64,000 nt of DNA from Dermatemys mawii (GCA_007922305.1 ML677385.1:4490336-4554335), one strand, 5' to 3'; positions 38,361 through 60,283 are shown, numbered from the stretch's first letter. Notes: generated from the sequence alone by a model not told the origin. Made by a program: numbers and translations.

Positions 38361-38438
38361 ATGACAACTAAGAGACTTAAACCAGGTTTTTCATCTTCCT
38401 TGGAAGGAACTGAGTCCCAATATTTAGAGTTTTTTTAA
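38361..38438 (+). other. uORF 2 in the NDP leader (25 codons)
   Basis: ATG at 38361 follows acaATG (A at -3) and the frame runs 25 codons to TAA at 38436-38438, ending 44 nt before the norrin ATG. The A at -3 suggests that it could be recognised. The peptide resembles nothing I know. Confidence 0.6.
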
Positions 38439-38482
38439 TACTCTATCTCCCTCTGCTGTTATTACTGAGAAGTTCTTCAGCA

Positions 38483-48268
<9,786 letters not shown>

Positions 48269-48880
48269 GGGTACACCAGTGCAATGAGGAGTGGAGGGAC
48301 ACTGCTCCCAGAAAGCAACCCCAGCCACTGAGAACTCACCAGCACCCTATTAAAGTAGTCCTAGGACCAGGGCTCAACAAGCTGGGTTGGATTTGAGAGG
48401 TAGAAAATGAAAGACACAGGGGCCCTGGATTTGGCTGATTGTGAAAACAAAGACATTCATCTGCTGGTCTGTTCTGAAGACAAAACCCTGGAGACATGAA
48501 CCCTTTTCCCCCCTTGAAAGGATACTTTGAGAGGTCTATTTTCAGGCTCAGCCTTTCTTCTGCTCTGAATAAGGACTGATGGAAGTTCAATTATTTTTCC
48601 CAGTGAACGATAAAGACACAGAGAGAGAACAACGGGGTTCCATCAGCTGGAGATACTATATTCTACAAGAGTCGACATTTGGAAGCAGGATGGCTCCATT
48701 CCTGCACATGACTGCTTACTGTGTCATTTTATTCTTGGTCTCTTTGTTATATTGCCCTTCAAAATGAACTGCGTTGATGCTAAGGGATATATGTTACTTG
48801 ATCTGGCAGACAAGTTCTGGACAGTTTTAACGGTGGTTTAGCTGAAATCACAAATAAATAATTGAAAAGCGAATTGGATA
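48269..48880 (+). other. NDP: NDP 3' UTR (end approximate)
   Basis: This follows the TAG stop. The first polyadenylation hexamer, AATAAA, is at 48853-48858, 585 nt after the stop, so a cleavage site near 48875 is likely. The human 3' UTR is longer, about 1 kb. A later AATAAA at 49739-49744 would give a 1.5-kb UTR that includes the repeat at 48891 and the antisense MIR at 49206. Confidence 0.6.
48853..48858 (+). terminator. NDP: Candidate NDP polyadenylation signal
   Basis: AATAAA sits in an A-rich context (cacaaataaataattg). It is followed within about 30 bp by the start of an unclassified repeat copy, not by a strong GT-rich element. Confidence 0.5.
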
Positions 48881-48890
48881 GTAAATGAGG

Positions 48891-49056
48891 CATGGGAATT
48901 GTCCATCTCTAGGCGGTTCAAATGATTATTGGTAGTGGATTGCATCACAGCTTGGTGGCTGAGTGACGTTTAGAAAGAAAAAGGTCAGGCAGATCATTCT
49001 TTCTCTTCTAATATCCCAGGGGTGATCATTATAGCCAGACTGTAGCTGTCACAAAA
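48891..49056 (+). repeat. Unclassified 166-bp repeat, copy A
   Basis: It is about 80 percent identical over its whole length to 51808-51976, in the same orientation. Shared blocks include catgggaattgtcca, aatgattatt-gtagtgga, gtttagaaag-aaaaggtca and tatagccagactgtagctgtc. I do not recognise the family. Copy A begins about 35 bp after the NDP polyadenylation hexamer. Confidence 0.85.
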
Positions 49057-49205
49057 TCCACTAATTAAAAACTAGACTAAGCACCGGTTTACAATTTAAA
49101 AATGGAGCCTGTTAAACAGAATCTCTTCTTAAACTGGGCTGGCCTCAGGAGGAACAGATCTCAGAGCTGCCAGAATAATAACAATATGCAGGAATAATTT
49201 TTATC

Positions 49206-49368
49206 CATAGATCTCAAAGTACTTCATCCAAAGTGAGTAAGTATCACTACCCCCATTTTAAAGATAAAGAATCTGATGCACAGGGGAGTTAACTGATCTG
49301 CCTACAGCAAGGCCATGGCAGAGCCTGAATCCCAGTTGTGTACCAATTACTGGATCATGCTACTTCTC
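49206..49368 (-). mobile_element. MIR SINE, antisense, diverged
   Basis: Inverted MIR blocks are visible: atctcaaagtacttc, then actacccccattttaaagat, then catggcagagcctgaatccc. It is more degraded than the copy at 39095. Confidence 0.8.
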
Positions 49369-51807
49369 TGCAAGGGTGGATCCAACCACCAGTTGCCTTC
49401 CCCTTTGGGACCACTGTTGTACAAGGAAATAGACCTAGCCCATGAGTTACAAAGGTTGGCTGGCATGCTAACAGAGGTGATGGGGTGGTTGTGCACGGTC
49501 ACATGGCCCCCCACACTGCTGCTTGGCTTGTACTGAGCATGTTTACATGTACTGAGCACGCTTAGTAACATCTGCTGAAACTGCTGCCCTCACTGTAGCC
49601 CCCACCCCCACTATCAGAAGGCACTGGTCATCTCTGCAAAGTTTACAAAAAAACAGTGCCCCTAAGCTACAGATTACCTTTTGTAGTTAAAGCTGGCCCT
49701 GCTCTTAAACATTTAGCTTTTGGGAGGGTCAGCTGAACAATAAATACCCTAGCCTTCCAAAACATGGAAACTATGTAAATGTATTTGGATCTTGGCTCCT
49801 TTCAATGGCGGTATACTGAGTAAAATAGTCAACCTGCTACAGAATCTCTTCCCTGCACCCAGATCAACCTAAACAGGTGTTCCACGCGAGACAATCAAAG
49901 CCAAAGAAGTAGAGAATTCATGGAAGTTTCTTCTGTGGCTCATAAAGCCAGATTCAGTCCAGCTTCACATCCCCACTGACACCCACAGGGAATATGGCTA
50001 AAGTCCAATAGTTATTCTAGCAGTAGTCTGAACGCCATTGCACAATGATTAATGTGGGGGTGGATGCTGGGGTTGGGAGTGGGTAGACAAGTCCAGAATG
50101 CAGCCCATCTGTTGTATGCTATCTAATCTGTCTTGAACAATTGACATATATAGCAACCAGGCTTTTCACAGTTACATCACAGGGATTCCATTGAGCATGC
50201 TCAAGGAGTCCCCAAGGTCTTTCTCTAATGTAAAGAAACAGATTAAGAGGCCTGAAATTGGGGAGTGAGCATTTCCCTGGCTTACATATGCATTTCTGTG
50301 GCTGACCAGGCAAAGCCAATGTCCTTGACCATTCCTGCCCCAGGAGTACTATGGGAAGTAGAGACAAGTGGCAGGCATATACTCAGCTGAATTCTGGAGC
50401 AGGATATAATTCAGTAAAAATAGAAAATGATTGGGGCCAAATGTACACAGACACTTATAGATACTAGTGATAGATAGGTGGTATAGACTGAAAAGAGAAG
50501 CCCCTGTCTCTGAAGAGTATCTTGTCATTGATGGCCAGTTTTAAATCAGAACTCTTAGAGCTGTGAATGAAGAGTGAATCAAATTGTTATGAGCTATGTA
50601 GCTCATAGTTAAGTGCCAGGACCACAACTGAAGGATCACAATGAGATCATTGGACATGATTGCTTATTTCATTCTGATGGTGATTCTTTTCAGATCTGAT
50701 GAATGGTTTGAACATGACAGATCGGTGCGTGTACTGAGCGTGATCACTTAACTAGTTTGTACAAGACGCCCTTGCCCCGGAACATTTTTGTGTGCCTTTT
50801 CGTGTGTCCCAGCTTCATTATCTAAAACTCTTCATTATCCAAAACAGGATCATGTCTCCATACTAATTATACAGAAAATTCACCTCATTATCTGAACCAT
50901 TAATAATCTAAAATGATAGTGGTTGCCCTAATACATCTTCAGTTTTGTCTTTGATAACTACATACTATTACCTCAAAATATACAAAGTATCCCTGTACTT
51001 AGGATAGAGAATTCTGCATGAGCTGAAGTCATGTTATTTAGTTATCAAAGGCATTGGAAACATTTTAAGGGCAACTGCTGGTATTCAGTGTCTCTCCCCT
51101 CCCCACCACCACGTGACATCGTGGGGCAGATCTTTAGCTCCACTGAAGTCACTAGAGCTCTGAAAATTTACACAGGCTGAGGATCTGCTTCTTGGAGCTT
51201 TTACTGTACAGTAGCCAATGTCTCAAGCTAGACAAGACTGGATTGATGAATAATACCGAATGTGAAAAACTCATTGGTTGTGCTGTTGCTCTCTCTCTTT
51301 TTGGTAAGGGGGGGTGGGGCGGATTTAAAGAAAGATTTCACATCAGAGCCAACTTAGAAAAAAGAGAATATTTATAGTGAGAGAAATATTTGGGCTATAT
51401 TTATTTGTGTCCCCTTTCTATCACAATGCAAGAGCTATTATTGCAACAATAGGTCTCATAGAAAATATTTGTGTTTTAACAAAAGCTTTCTCTCACACTC
51501 AAGATTCCTTCCCTTTCTCTTGATCCTCTAGTGAAGTCATCTCCTTATAACCTCAAAATTTGTTGCTGGGCAAATAAATTGTGATGTCAATTCAAGGTTT
51601 TTTTACTTAATTATAGAGTCAAATATAATATAGTTGGGACATGAAGATGCCAACTCTATTTGCAAACAAGTTGAATTGGTAAATAACAAACTCTGAGCCA
51701 AATCTTTAAGTTCTTACTCAGTTTTTGCTTAGCCCTTCCTCAGGTAAAACTCGTATTGACATCAGAAGATAAGGACCGAAGGCTCAGTTTTCATTCCCAG
51801 TGTTTAG
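49369..51807. other. Intergenic, nothing recognised
   Basis: No coding exon, RNA gene or named repeat was recognised over 2.4 kb downstream of NDP. An AATAAA at 49739-49744 could be an alternative NDP 3' end. Confidence 0.45.
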
Positions 51808-51976
51808 CATGGGAATTGTCCAACCTTAGACAATTAAAATGATTATTAGTAGTGGACTTCATGACAACTCCGTGGCTGAATGATGTTTAGAAAGCAAAAG
51901 GTCATGCAGTTCATTCTTCCTCCTCTAACATCCCCAGGGGGTTATCATTATAGCCAGACTGTAGCTGTCACTAAAT
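51808..51976 (+). repeat. Unclassified 169-bp repeat, copy B
   Basis: The direct-repeat partner of 48891-49056, 2.9 kb away in the same orientation. Flanks on either side differ from those of copy A, so the similarity ends sharply at the repeat borders. The copies have diverged by roughly one base in five, so the duplication is old. Confidence 0.85.
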
Positions 51977-54900
51977 GAGTGTCTAAAATTTAGCACCTAA
52001 ATCTGTATTTTGACACCTATATATCCATTTTAGGCAACTAAACAAAGTACACAAATCATCAGTTATGTGCAAAAATATGGATTCAAGTGCCCCATGTACA
52101 GCAACCATCTTTGAAAACAAAGGACCACAGGATTTGACTCATTGTGTGAGAAAATATGAAAATTAAATGACTTTATTTCCTTAGCATGAGATTGTATGTG
52201 ATACATATCTAATATGTTATCAAGGTTTGACTATACTATAAGTACCTCTATAATAATGTTGTTCCTTGAGAACAGAAAGGGAAAGGGACAATTTTCTAGA
52301 ACTCTTGATAATGCTGAGGGGCGGGAGGAGGAGCAGGTTCTTTGCAATAGTGTCCTCTCCTCAGCATCTGATTGTGTGTGTCTGTGTGGCTTTTCTTTTT
52401 CCACTGAGGTTGACCCTTACTGAAGAAGGATCCACAGCACTTGCAGGATGGTCAGCTCCCTCCACGAATATTCTGTGGTTTGACCAGCAGGTGATGCTCC
52501 TACAACCAAAGGCCAACATCACCTCTCCCCACTTTCCTGTTGCATCCTCCCCGTTCTTCCCTTCTCTTCATCCTATTCCTAATGTGTGGGCCTCAAAATC
52601 AGACCCCCAAGAATCTCTTCTGTATCCACATCTCTCATGGTGCAGTACATAGCATCATGCTACCCAATTGGTTTACTTTGTAAAACCATGTACTACCACA
52701 TGAGCCGTGCTATAGTTCAATTTGAATTGAGTTAATTGCATTACAATGATTTACTAATGGAGCCGAGACAGAGAGAGACACAAACTCAGTGCATGGAAAA
52801 GAGCTATAGTGAAGAGCTTCATCCTGATTGTTTATGTGTAAGAAGTGCATTATAAGCCAATGTCGTATATTGGAGATCCTGTTAAGAAGTTGTGATGTGT
52901 CAGAATAAAAAGACCATAATCTAGCATACGTTGAGTACTAAGGCCCCACTTCAATGGGCCTACTCATGTGTTTAAAGTCACATGCATGCTTAAGTGCATT
53001 GACTGGGTCAGTCCCTAAATAAATAATAACAATTTAATTTAAGAGCTCACTGTTTTCCTGAAGATGTCCACAGGGACATTAATTACACTTTCCTTTGGCT
53101 TGTGAGCATGGAGAACTTTTACAGATAAGAGACCCTGAGCCTGTCTGTCTCTGCTTGGTGTAATCAAGTGCATTTGTCAACTGTTTGTACAATGCTAAGT
53201 ACAATAAAGGGGCCTGATATGAAGTTCATTGACATTAAGGGAAGAGCTTTGTCTTTGATGGGCTTCAGATCAGGTCCTAAACGAGCACTTCTTACTCTCC
53301 ACCAAATAACAAATTAAAACATTTTCTAATCTCAGAGACAGGTGTGGCAGCTCTAGCAGATTTGCCCTGACACACAGACCAAAATGTATAATTTTCAGTT
53401 AAATGTGTTTTTGTGAACAGGTAAGAAGAAGAAAAAGTAGAAGTTACTGCAGCAATGGAATAGTCCAATCTCCTGCTCTTCTGTGTGTCTGTCTTCAGTG
53501 CTGCTTCTGCTTTTTAGCATCTGACTTGGGAAGAAGAGCTATTTAGAATGCTGGTGGGTCCTTTTCTGGGAGGTGAGGTGTATTTCAGTGCCGTTTTCCT
53601 ATGCTACTAAAATCAATGGAAGGCTTGCAAAGGAGTTTGAGAGGATTGGGATTAGGCCCTAAAGAAAAGAGAGCTCTGCGTAGCAGGGAATTTGCCCTCC
53701 ATCTCTGTGCATAGGTATTTTTCAGAAAATCCAAACATCTTAAAAAAGTTCAAAGTACCGGCAGGAGACTGAAAATGCTCACCATGAGCATAAGGTGCTC
53801 GTGTATTTATAAGGGTGTTTTTCTTACCTTCTTTGACTCAATATATGTTTGAAACACAAAGGTTGAAACAAAATCATGAGTGCAGCACAACTGGTTGACG
53901 ACTTTACTAGAGAGATTACGCTACTACAGGCACTGAAACAGGTGTCCTTACAAATATGCTGCACAGGGTGTTTTAAACTAGCTGCAGGTCAGCTTCTTAT
54001 AACATGCAAGTGCAAAAAGGGGTGGTAGGAAATGTGAATAATGAGTCTATCCCTGATATTCTGTGAGAAATGGGTCAAAATCTTTACATGTGGCTCAGAG
54101 AAATGCTGGATAGGTGATCAACAGGCTCCAAATTACTTAGACAGGCAGGGTGATGTACAAATGTGGGCCCTTCAGTGATTCGTATTAGGAGAAAGATGCT
54201 TTACATGGATCAGAAGACAGTACTCCAGAGTTCAAGGGTCTTGTTGGTAGGAATAAGATTCCTGTTGGGGAGTCACAGAGAAAGGCATCTTCCAGAAATA
54301 CCAGTGTTGATAAATGGACCATTTCGGAACATCGTGAGGAATCTAAAAGGGATTTCAAAGAAACACCATAAATCTTTCACCTGTGACAAAAATCAACCCT
54401 TCCTTTAGCCAGCTGACCGAAATTACCCCATAACAATATGGCTCATTTAAAAAAGAAAACTTAAAAAAAATATAAAACTCCCTGAGTAATTTACTAACCA
54501 GGGCATTGTTTGCTAGGGGACTCAGGGGCAGTTGCCCCCTCAACTTTCATAGGTCTATTTGCTTCATTATGTCTTCCATTTTGCCCCAGCCCCAGCTTTT
54601 CAGGTATAACATAAACACATAGAATGCTCTAGAGGCTGACACAACTTTGCCTCCCACCAGACATTTTCTGAAATGATTTCCCTGTTTACAAATATTCTTC
54701 TTAAAGAGCTAGTCTATAGATAGATCAGTTTCTCTTTAACTGTAACCACGAGCGCTACATGGATTTTATGATTTTCTAATTTCCATCAGGACTAGGCTCT
54801 TTTGACTGCACTCTACTTTCAAATAGAAAAAGCATCTGAAAACACAAAAACATCCATTCCTTTAATATGAAATCAATATGTGATTTCCAACATTGTAATT

Positions 54901-56160
54901 TTGCAGCAGTAGTAAGATTCTTAAGAGCAATCAACCTCAGTTCACTGTTTTATTTAGAAGCAATTTGGTAACATTAAAAATGAGAATTGATATATATATA
55001 ATACTGAATTTTTTAGATGGTTGAGTCTCTTTTTTTGAGGCCTCTCCCTGAAGCCTCATAACTGTCAGTCCAAGCTCAATCAATGTTTCACTGGTCACTG
55101 TGGAGCAACATGCGGCTCAGATTCTCATGATCTGGGAGCAATACAGCCGCAGGCAGTTCAAACCCTTTCGGTTTAGGGATCATGAGGTTAATGTTGATGC
55201 TCATTTGCAACATACTTAGATCCAAATAAACACAGTGCTCTAAATGCTATGGAGAGTAGGATGTTTACATACACCAATAACGTTATTGAATCTATGTGCA
55301 TAACACATTTACAATACATGTATATACTGTATTGCTATCTGCCAGCTATATTGCACAGCTATAACAATTATGTGACAATTAAGGAACTTTTGCCAAAAGA
55401 ATAACTACACATTTGTGAATTATAAATGCTGCATGAGCAAAATGACTTGCCAGATTTGGCTCACTTGGACTTGGCTTTGTGCATAATACTATCCTATCAG
55501 GAGCATCACTGTTTGGCACTGAGGTTTCAAATATGGGGAAGCTCACGGGTTATAAAGTTTGCCATAGGAAGATGGCTGCAGCATAATGTACACGTAACAG
55601 AGGGCAGGCCTGAGCACGCAGTGACTGAGACAATAGTATTTATTTAAATAAACCAGTAAATGTTTCGTGTGCTTTGTTGACAATTTGTAAAAGTAGAAAA
55701 CTTGTTTTGTGATTTTTTTGTGTGCCAGAAGATATCTGTATGTTACACTATTATAGATAAAAGAAGGCTTCCAACTATTTTTCAAATATGTTTTTGTTTT
55801 AGTTTCTCACCTTCTCCTGTGGCTACACAAGAGCAGCAGCTGCAGCTTTTATTTGGTGGCTCATTGGGTCTGGATTCTGGTCTCACTCATACTGGTTTTA
55901 CACTGCATAACTTCACTGAATTTAACCCAGTTACTTCTGATGTTCGAGAGGAGGCGCAGGCTCTTTGTGTCCCCATCAGTGTAGAAGCCATTCTTCTGAT
56001 CAATCTAATTTCAAGTATGGACCAAATCCGGGCATCCTTGTTATGTTCTCTAGTACCTAACTCATTGAACAGTCTCACCGAAAGCAGGTGAGTTATTCAA
56101 GAAGTAAGGCAACACTTATTGTGAGAAAAGGAGTTAGACTCTTACCCTATAGGAAGTCTC
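51977..56160. other. Intergenic, mostly unique
   Basis: Small palindromic fragments occur at 52940-53010 (cttcaatgggcctactcatg) and 53196-53281 (ggggcctgatatgaagttca ... gggcttcagatcaggtcc). No gene was recognised. The two frames of 69 and 128 residues near 52.2-52.6 kb have no domain features. Confidence 0.45.
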
Positions 56161-56810
56161 ATGTCCCTAGTGGATTGTAGTGAGGCCCCTTTGCCTCCCT
56201 CTTCCTCCTGGATGAGCGAAGGTCCACTACCCTCACCTTGGAGGGCGGAGCCTTGGTCATCCCTCCACCTTCACCTGAAGTCCAGGGGCATGGCCAGAAC
56301 TAGGAAAGGCCAGCCCTGCAGCCCAGTTAGGGCTGAACCTGCAGAGGAGAAGGATGTTCTGCCTGTCCTGCAGCAGCCTGGAGGAGATCCTACGCCTGGC
56401 TGGGCTGAAGCCCCGGCTGCTGACAGGGATTGGCCTGGAGTGCCCGTTGCCCTGTACCCAGAGGAGCCTGACCAGTGCCGGACACCAAAGGTACTGCTAG
56501 GGCCCTGGGTTGGGACGTGGTGGAGTAGGGTGGGCCCATGTCCCCCTGCCACCCCCAGCCCAGGGCTGGTGGATCTCCTACTGTGCGCAAGGAGGCTCTA
56601 GCCCTGAAGGGGAGTTTCCCTTAGCAGTCACCTCTTATAGACTGTGTTGCTTGCTGGCTACCTGAGCTTCGCCCAGGCTAAAGCCAGGCCTTCAGACTGT
56701 GGTGTTTGCTGGCTGCCTGAGCCCTGTAAGCCCAGGTCACAGCCTATTTATAGATTCTATTGTTTGCGGTTGCCTGAGCCCACCCAGGCTAAAGACAGCC
56801 CTGAGGTGGC
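56161..56810 (+). mobile_element. Probable endogenous retroelement LTR/leader fragment
   Basis: A GC-rich block whose style (ccagaactaggaaaggccag, then tgcagcccagttagggctga) resembles a turtle endogenous retroelement LTR or leader that I recall. It ends in the tandem units at 56637-56803. No TG...CA borders or target duplications could be fixed. The frame from 56161 to 56601 has no recognisable domain. Confidence 0.45.
56637..56803. repeat. Three-copy tandem repeat, about 55 bp per unit
   Basis: Three diverged units each contain agactgt-ttg-ttgctggct-cctgagc and then cccaggct-aaag-cagcc. They start near 56637, 56691 and 56749. Confidence 0.8.
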
Positions 56811-57198
56811 CTTGGTCCACTATATGGATACACTTACAATCTATAGTCCTCTTTCTTATAGTCTAGACTAGTTTTCTCTAGTCCTCTTCCTTATAGTCAA
56901 TCAACAGATATTTTTGTTTTAATAACTTCAGGATATTTGCATGGTTTATTGCTTCTGTAATAAAATTATTGCTCTGGACATTTGGAAACTGTGCCTCATC
57001 TTAACTGTTGTATGATATTAAAATGTGCAGCTCTTTCCCCATTGGCTATAACCATAGGAAGGAAAAGATGGCGTTGATCTCTATTCCTTTAGTTTATTAT
57101 TAATTGTTGTGTATTTAGGGACAACGAGAGTGTGTTCTGTGTTCTATTGAACATGAAGTATGGCATTTATCCCAAGAAGATTCCTTAATTAACACTAA

Positions 57199-57673
57199 GG
57201 GCTTATCTAGAGGAATAGTTCATGTGTAGCAGACTGGGGTATAAATCTACCTTACATTAGTGTGCTGCATTCCAACTGCCCATATGGATGTTTGCTGCCC
57301 CACACTAACAGTACCCTAGTGTGCTTTGATCTACTCCCATTTCAAAGCAGAGTAGATCAAAGTGCACTAGGAAACTTTAGTGAGGGCAGGGCAGTAGAGT
57401 TCAAAATCATGATCAGAGAGGCAAGAACAGGCATTGGGGGACATTTCCTGGAGGCCAATCGCAGCACTGTAATCGACCAGGTGTCTACATTGGCACCACA
57501 GCACTGTACCCCCAGCACAGAAAGTTCTATGCTTCTCATTGGGGTGGGTTTTTTTACAGTGCTGCAACTGCGCAATTTCTGTGCACTAAGTGACTTGGCA
57601 GTGTGTACACCTCGGGAGTTACACCGCAGAAACCTGCTTTACTGCGCACAAACTTGTCAGTATAGACAAGGCC
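57199..57673. mobile_element. MITE (gggcttatctag ... tagacaaggcc ends)
   Basis: The outer ends gggcttatctag and tatagacaaggcc are inverted repeats, flanked by TAA and TTA. An inner palindrome (gtgtgctttgatctactccc with gcagagtagatcaaagtgca) suggests two arms or a nested element. No transposase frame is present; the 148-residue open frame spans non-coding MITE sequence. Confidence 0.75.
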
Positions 57674-58047
57674 TTAATTTACTTTGGAAGTGTATTAAGA
57701 TAAACTGAGTTAAAGCCACTTCAATTTTCAATGAGTGTTCACACATGGGTTTAATGCAGTTCACTAATCCACTTCAAATTCATACTTTTACTTGATTTGG
57801 GTTAATGTTCCTAAGTGTTCTTGTCTAAGTGCTAAGTAAATTCTGTAAACACCTGTGGTGAGATTTTCAAAGGCTCTCAGGGCTAGATTTTCAAAGGCAT
57901 TAATTTTATTGGGAGTTAGGCACCTAATTATCTTTGAGGATCTGGGCTACAGTGTTATCCTAATTTGCTTCCAGTGAAGTCAAATTAAAATTCCCACTAA
58001 CTTTGCAAATCCCTCTCTTGGGTTCCAGTCCTGAGATGGGTCTAGTT

Positions 58048-58435
58048 CAGGAGTGGGCAAATGGCCACATCTGGCCTGTCGGACCTTTTAATTCAGCCCT
58101 GAATCTCCTGCTGGGAGCCCCCTCCGAGCCCTGCACCCTAACCTCTCATCCCCAGCTCCCACAGAGTCTGCATCCCCAGCCAGAACCTCACCCCCGCATG
58201 TGCCCCAATCCCTTGCCACAGCCGAGAGCCCCCTCCTGCCCTCTGAACCCCTCCATTCCAGCTCAGAGCATCCTCCTGCACACCAAATCCCTCATCCCCA
58301 GCCTCACCCCAGAGTTTGCAACTCCAGCTGGAGCTCTCATCCCCCAATGTGCCCCAACCCTCTTCTCCATCCAGCCCTCCATGTGATTTCCATACCAAGA
58401 TGTGGCCCTCAGGCCAAAAGGTTTTCCCATCTCTG
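58048..58435. mobile_element. hAT MITE with near-perfect 8-bp target duplication
   Basis: The ends caggagtgggcaaatggcca and ttttcccatctctg (reverse complement cagagatgggaaaa) are hAT/Charlie-type. The flanks gtctagtt (58040-58047) and gtctagtc (58436-58443) match at 7 of 8. The interior is an imperfect C-rich array (cctcatccccag units) that makes proline-rich shadow frames. Confidence 0.88.
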
Positions 58436-58821
58436 GTCTAGTCATATTAATAATGGTTGTTCAAAGGGGTAGATGTTTGCAGTCCTCAGCATTTTAAGTT
58501 CAAAATTCAGTTAACATTAATTTAGGTAAGTTCAGACTTTGGTTCATTCAGCTTTTCTTCCTCTCTGTTTTTCTTCCCCTCCATTCCTACCACATCAGCG
58601 CTATTCAGATTTTGAGAGAGAGAGTTGCTAATACTGCACACATCCGTGGGCCTTCGCATATAAAACTGTGGCTGAAAATGCAGTTTGGAAAATGTGGGAG
58701 GTCCTGTAACATGTTGCCGCAAATATATGAGGACTGAAACTTGATTCTAATTTTGCATTAAATCTTTAAGCTCATATATTAAATATCCATGAATAATGCC
58801 AGTTCTGGCTTCACACATTTA

Positions 58822-59106
58822 GGGCTCGTCTACACTAAAGCTGTAAGTTGAACTAAGTTACTCTACTTCAGTTACATAATTGAAGTCGACGTAACATAGG
58901 TTGACTTACTGTGGTGTCTACACCACACTATGTCAATGGGAGATGCTCTCCCGCCAACTTACTTTGTGCTTCTTGTGGAGCTGGAGTACAGACATGGATG
59001 GGAGAGCACTTTGCCATTGACTTAGCGGTCTTTACCAGACCCACTAAATTGATATCGCTGCATCGATCTCAGCAGTGCTGATTTAGGGGTAAATGTAGAC
59101 AAGCTG
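58822..59106. mobile_element. MITE of the gtctacac class, 285 bp
   Basis: The left end gggctcgtctacactaaagc and the right end gggtaaatgtagacaagctg are inverted repeats; TTA (58819-58821) and CTA (59107-59109) flank it. Internal arms (cagttacataattgaagtcg, then gatatcgctgcatcgatctc) resemble the GATCGATTTATC family in layout but not in sequence, so this is a sister family. Confidence 0.8.
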
Positions 59107-59607
59107 CTAGTTCCATTTGAAGAAATACAGTGAGATTCTCCACAGTGGGTAGGGGATATTAAATCTCATTGAACTGTCGTCACTGCATATCACTGTTGCA
59201 GCCATGCTGTTCTTTGAGTTTCCCTTGTTTCTTGCCCTCCTGTCTTGTGCTGGGTAATTGCTGCCCAGACTTCCGCTTATAAAATGTGCAGATGACACCA
59301 AGCTGGGAGGAGTTGCAAACACTTCAGAGGACAGGATTAAAATTCAAAATGATTTTGACTAATTTTGGAGAATTAGTCTGAAATTGACGAGATTAAATTC
59401 AATAAAGACAAGTGCAAAACAGTCACTTGAGAAGGGGAAAAAAATCAAATGCACAGCTACAAAATGGGGAATAACTGGCTAGGTAGTAATTCTGCTGAAA
59501 AGGATATGGGGTTGTAGTGGATCATAAACTGAATATGAGGCCAGCAATGTAATGCAGTTGCAAAAAAGCTAACATTATTTTGTGATATATTAACAGGACT
59601 GTCATTT

Positions 59608-59647
59608 GTAAGACAAGGGAGGTAAATGTAAGACAAGGGAGGTAAAT
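59608..59647. repeat. Perfect 20-bp tandem duplication inside CR1
   Basis: Two identical copies of gtaagacaagggaggtaaat in a row. Perfect identity inside a CR1 copy that is otherwise heavily diverged means the duplication is much younger than the insertion. Confidence 0.95.
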
Positions 59648-60084
59648 GTCCTAGTCCACTTGGTACTGGTGAGACCTCAGCTGAAGTACTTGGTTCAGTT
59701 TTGGGTGCCACCCTTTAAGAAAAATGTGAAAAAATTGAACAGTGTCCAAGAGAGAGAAACAAAAATGACAGAAAATGTAGAAAAAAGTGGGTATATTTTG
59801 GCTTGAGAAAAGATGAATCAGGGAGGCCACTAAGGGCTGTTAAAAAGAGGACAGTGATCAATTGTTCTCCCTGACCACTGAAGTTAGGACAAGAAGTTAT
59901 TGGCGATTTAGGTTAGATATCAAGACCAACTTTCTAGCTCTAAGGATAGGTAAGTATTGGAATAAATCACCAAGGGACTTTATAAGATTCCCATCACTGG
60001 AGATTTTTAAGAGCAGGTTAGACAAACACCTGTCAGGGATGCCCTAGGTATGTTTGGTCCTGTATCAGCACAGGGGGCCATAGA

Positions 60085-60209
60085 TGCTGGAACTAGAGGT
60101 GCTGGGGATGCAACAGCACCTCCTGGGTTGAAATGGTTTTCATTATATACAAGATTTGCAGTTTGGTTTAATGGTTCCCAGCACCCCCACTATACAAATT
60201 GTTCCAGCA
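60085..60209. mobile_element. Short MITE nested in CR1 (tgctggaac ends)
   Basis: The ends tgctggaactagaggtgctg and aaattgttccagca are inverted repeats. The middle contains ggtttaatggttcccagcac. The CR1 tail resumes at gcaggaggctggactaaatg. The element therefore post-dates the CR1 insertion. Confidence 0.82.
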
Positions 60210-60283
60210 CCCCTGCAGGAGGCTGGACTAAATGATCCCTTGAGGTCCCTTCCAGCCCTATATTTCTATGATTCTGTCATTCA

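Larger units (their letters stand above)
38301..38482 (+). promoter_or_regulatory. NDP: NDP 5' UTR portion of exon 2
   Basis: The acceptor tttgttccAG precedes 38301. The 182-nt leader before the norrin start codon carries two complete upstream ORFs (38320-38352 and 38361-38438), neither overlapping the main ATG. The main ATG at 38483 has G at -3 and G at +4, a favourable context. Human exon 2 also begins with roughly 200 nt of leader. Confidence 0.85.
59272..60275 (+). mobile_element. CR1 LINE 3' end, sense, about 1 kb
   Basis: It opens with the CR1 motif aaatgtgcagatgacaccaa-gctgggagg (the FADD-region codons K-CADDTKLG). It continues through diverged frames (RTRSYWRFRLDIKTNFLALR, then WNKSPRDFIRFPSLEIFKSR) and ends gaggtcccttccagccctat-atttctatgattctg. 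It carries a 20-bp perfect tandem duplication and a nested MITE. Confidence 0.94.

Noticed and set aside
56161..56601. 146-residue frame that could look like a gag-type leader protein
   Set aside because: No start context, zinc knuckle or capsid motif is visible; the block reads as an LTR or leader fragment.
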